From Candidatus Aenigmatarchaeum sp. (GTDB lineage: Archaea; Nanobdellota; Nanobdellia; Pacearchaeales; GW2011-AR1), in the NCBI GenBank assembly GCA_020724205.1, contig DYHK01000035.1:1-6815 (forward strand): DNA of 6,815 bases, written 5' to 3'. The notes under the pieces were generated by a model, which was not told the origin of the DNA, did no database searches, and saw nothing but the letters and a program-made list of their open reading frames with translations. Shown piece after piece: positions 5,312 through 6,815 of the stretch. Each line of letters starts with the position of its first letter. The first letter of the stretch is position 1. The position numbers and the translations under genes are program-made.

Positions 5312-6267
5312 AAATTGTATTTCCTCTAATAAATTTAGGGTCAGGAGCAGACATTTATTTTGAAAGGTTAGTTAAGGAACTAAGAGAAAATAAGGTGGAA
5401 GCTGAGATAAATTATTATGACAGAATGTTTCTTCATATACTGCCTTTCTTAAAATTAGTTAAGAAAAAAACCGATGCAGATATAATCCATACAACTGCTG
5501 AATTGGGATGGGTTTTTAAGCAAAAAGATAAACCATTACATGTTTCAATACTTCATATACCTAATAGTAAAGATGGCTTTAACCCAGGCCTAATAAAATC
5601 CTTATATTATAAATTTATAATCCACCCTCAAATAAGAAGATCACTTAAAGTAGCAGATAAGATATTCGCTATAAGTGAATATACTAAAAAAGAAGCAATT
5701 AATTTAACTGATAAACCTATTGAAATATTATACCCTCCATTAGATTTAGATGAATTTAAACCCTTAAAAGTTAAGTCAAAAAGTAAAAAATTCAAGTTGC
5801 TTTTTGTAGGTAATCTCATTTATAGAAAAGGGGCAGACATGCTTCCAGAGATTATGAAGAAATTAGGTAAGGAATATGTATTATATTATACAAGTGGATT
5901 AAGAACTGAGATACCTAAAGGTTTTAAACAGAGTAATATGATTTCTTTAGGCAAGTTATCAGATGAAAAACTTATTAGGGAATACAATAAATGTGATGCA
6001 GTTTTATTCCCTACCAGACTCGAAGGATTTGGTTATGTAGTTGCGGAAGGAATGGCTTGTGGTAAGCCAGTAATTTCTACTAATTGCTCTTCAATCCCAG
6101 AAATAATGAAAAACAAAACAAACGGTTTCCTTTGCAAGTCAGGAGACGTAGATGATTTTGTTGACAAAATCAAGAAATTAAAAGAAAATAAAAGCCTTCA
6201 AATGAAAATGTCAAACAATAACTTGAGAGATATAAAGAGGTTCTACAAAAGAAGATATGAAATATAA
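5308..6267 (+). CDS. GT4 glycosyltransferase (GT-B fold), 319 aa
   Basis: This is a second family 4 enzyme, shorter than the first. It begins MKIVFPLINLGSGADIY, a nucleotide-binding-like Gly loop, then DADIIHTTAELG (56-67), and the linker ILYPPLDLDEF (140-150). Its donor domain runs from LLFVGNLIYRKGAD (164-177) to FPTRLEGFGYVVAEGMACGKPVIS (234-257). The EX7E pair is E239 and E247. An upstream in-frame ATG at 5269 would add 13 residues. The ATG at 5308 is preferred because it makes the usual four-base ATGA overlap with the preceding stop, has GAGG at 5297-5300 with 7-base spacing, and starts the product at the first beta strand. The C-terminus (FYKRRYEI) is shorter than many GT4 proteins and lacks the last crossing helix in full form. 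Its stop overlaps the next gene by 11 bases. It probably extends the same glycan as its neighbours. Confidence 0.88.
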   Translation: MKIVFPLINLGSGADIYFERLVKELRENKVEAEINYYDRMFLHILPFLKLVKKKTDADIIHTTAELGWVFKQKDKPLHVSILHIPNSKDGFNPGLIKSLYYKFIIHPQIRRSLKVADKIFAISEYTKKEAINLTDKPIEILYPPLDLDEFKPLKVKSKSKKFKLLFVGNLIYRKGADMLPEIMKKLGKEYVLYYTSGLRTEIPKGFKQSNMISLGKLSDEKLIREYNKCDAVLFPTRLEGFGYVVAEGMACGKPVISTNCSSIPEIMKNKTNGFLCKSGDVDDFVDKIKKLKENKSLQMKMSNNNLRDIKRFYKRRYEI

Positions 6268-6815
6268 AAGTCTGTTAGTTGGCCTCATATTAAGTCTTAT
6301 AATAGGAATGTTTAGCTATTTTAGTTTTACTTATTCAAATTATTTGCCCATTATGGGGGATGGAGGAATAATTGCTTCGGGAGTTGAAGATGTCTCAAAA
6401 AGTACTTTACCTAGTTATATAAATCATCCAATGTTATTTTATATTTTTGGAGGAATAATAGACCTATTCTATAATTATTACAAATTTATTCCTGCTATTT
6501 TTGGAGTATTAAGTATATTTATGGCCTTTATATTTATAAGAGAATTATTTGAATCTGATTTATTTGCTTTAATTTGTTCTTTATTTATTGCACTACACCC
6601 TTTGCTATTACTTTATTCTTCAGTATTTTTTATAGAAACAAGTGTAGTATTTTTCTTATTTTTAGTTCTATATACAAATATTAAATATTTAAAAAGTGAA
6701 AATATGGTTTGGCTAATATTAACAGGGATATTTTTAGGGGCATCTATAGGTATAAAACAAACCAATTACTTTTTACCTCTGATAATAATAATTCAAAGAC
6801 TATTCTATAATTTTG
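6257..6815 (+). CDS. GT-C / PMT-like multi-pass glycosyltransferase, N-terminal part (cut by window end)
   Basis: The frame from ATG 6257 is open for 186 codons to the window edge. Its protein has a first membrane helix (about residues 5-27), then an external loop with MGDGGIIASG (33-42). The Asp in this loop is in the place of the catalytic aspartate of GT-C enzymes, followed by NHPMLFYIFGG (56-66). Several more helices follow, with ALHPLLLLYSSVFFIET (111-127) and SIGIKQTNYFLPL (161-173). The helix pattern, the HP motifs and the loop resemble PMT_2/ArnT-type transferases that use polyprenyl-phosphate sugars outside the membrane, which would fit the GT2 gene that opens this operon. The start lies 11 bases inside the previous gene, and no strong Shine-Dalgarno is present, so reinitiation is likely. 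Base composition is the most AT-rich of the four genes. The family call is from pattern only. Confidence 0.72.
   Translation, partial: MKYKSLLVGLILSLIIGMFSYFSFTYSNYLPIMGDGGIIASGVEDVSKSTLPSYINHPMLFYIFGGIIDLFYNYYKFIPAIFGVLSIFMAFIFIRELFESDLFALICSLFIALHPLLLLYSSVFFIETSVVFFLFLVLYTNIKYLKSENMVWLILTGIFLGASIGIKQTNYFLPLIIIIQRLFYNF

Noticed and set aside
5628..5819. 63-residue minus-strand open frame
   Set aside because: It lies inside the second GT4 gene, whose motifs are clear, so it is a shadow frame.

Overview
The window looks like archaeal DNA, most likely from a DPANN-type lineage (Woesearchaeales/Pacearchaeales-like). That placement is an inference from several things: low G+C, AT-rich A/B-type TATA boxes 20-50 bases before starts, short or absent leaders, tightly packed and overlapping small genes, an 81-residue HicB without a DNA-binding domain, and secreted proteins whose signal peptides end in Gly-Pro-Ala-Ser-Ala. 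No rRNA, tRNA, CRISPR array or insertion sequence was seen.

Left block (1-2123, all minus strand). Four genes run from 2123 down to 321 and look like one operon: a 90-residue membrane protein with a run of nine glycines spaced exactly four residues apart, a 336-residue secreted Ig-like protein with a Gly-Tyr insert and a long charged tail, and two small single-pass membrane proteins. Each downstream gene starts inside the end of the previous one, and all three overlaps are 11 bases of the form ATGAA....TAA (one depends on the start I chose). A second secreted protein with a related N-terminus (231 to beyond base 1) follows with its own promoter. I recognise no named system here. It is the best candidate in the window for an undescribed cell-surface assembly.

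Middle block (2124-3086). A 324-base gene-free stretch holds outward-facing promoters and a 9-bp hairpin. After it comes a HicB-family antitoxin gene (plus strand) facing a HicA-family toxin gene (minus strand). The two converge with only 6 bases between their stop codons. The hicA gene is split by an apparent one-base deletion and is probably dead, unless this is an assembly error.

Right block (3087-6815, plus strand). A strong TATA box precedes four tightly linked glycosylation genes: a GT2 polyprenyl-phosphate-sugar-synthase-like enzyme with two C-terminal membrane helices, two GT4 (GT-B fold) cytoplasmic glycosyltransferases, and the start of a GT-C/PMT-like multi-pass glycosyltransferase cut off by the window edge. 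Together they suggest assembly of a lipid-linked or surface glycan, with sugars charged onto a lipid carrier by the GT2 and used outside the cell by the GT-C. The secreted proteins to the left are possible acceptors, but nothing in the sequence links them directly.
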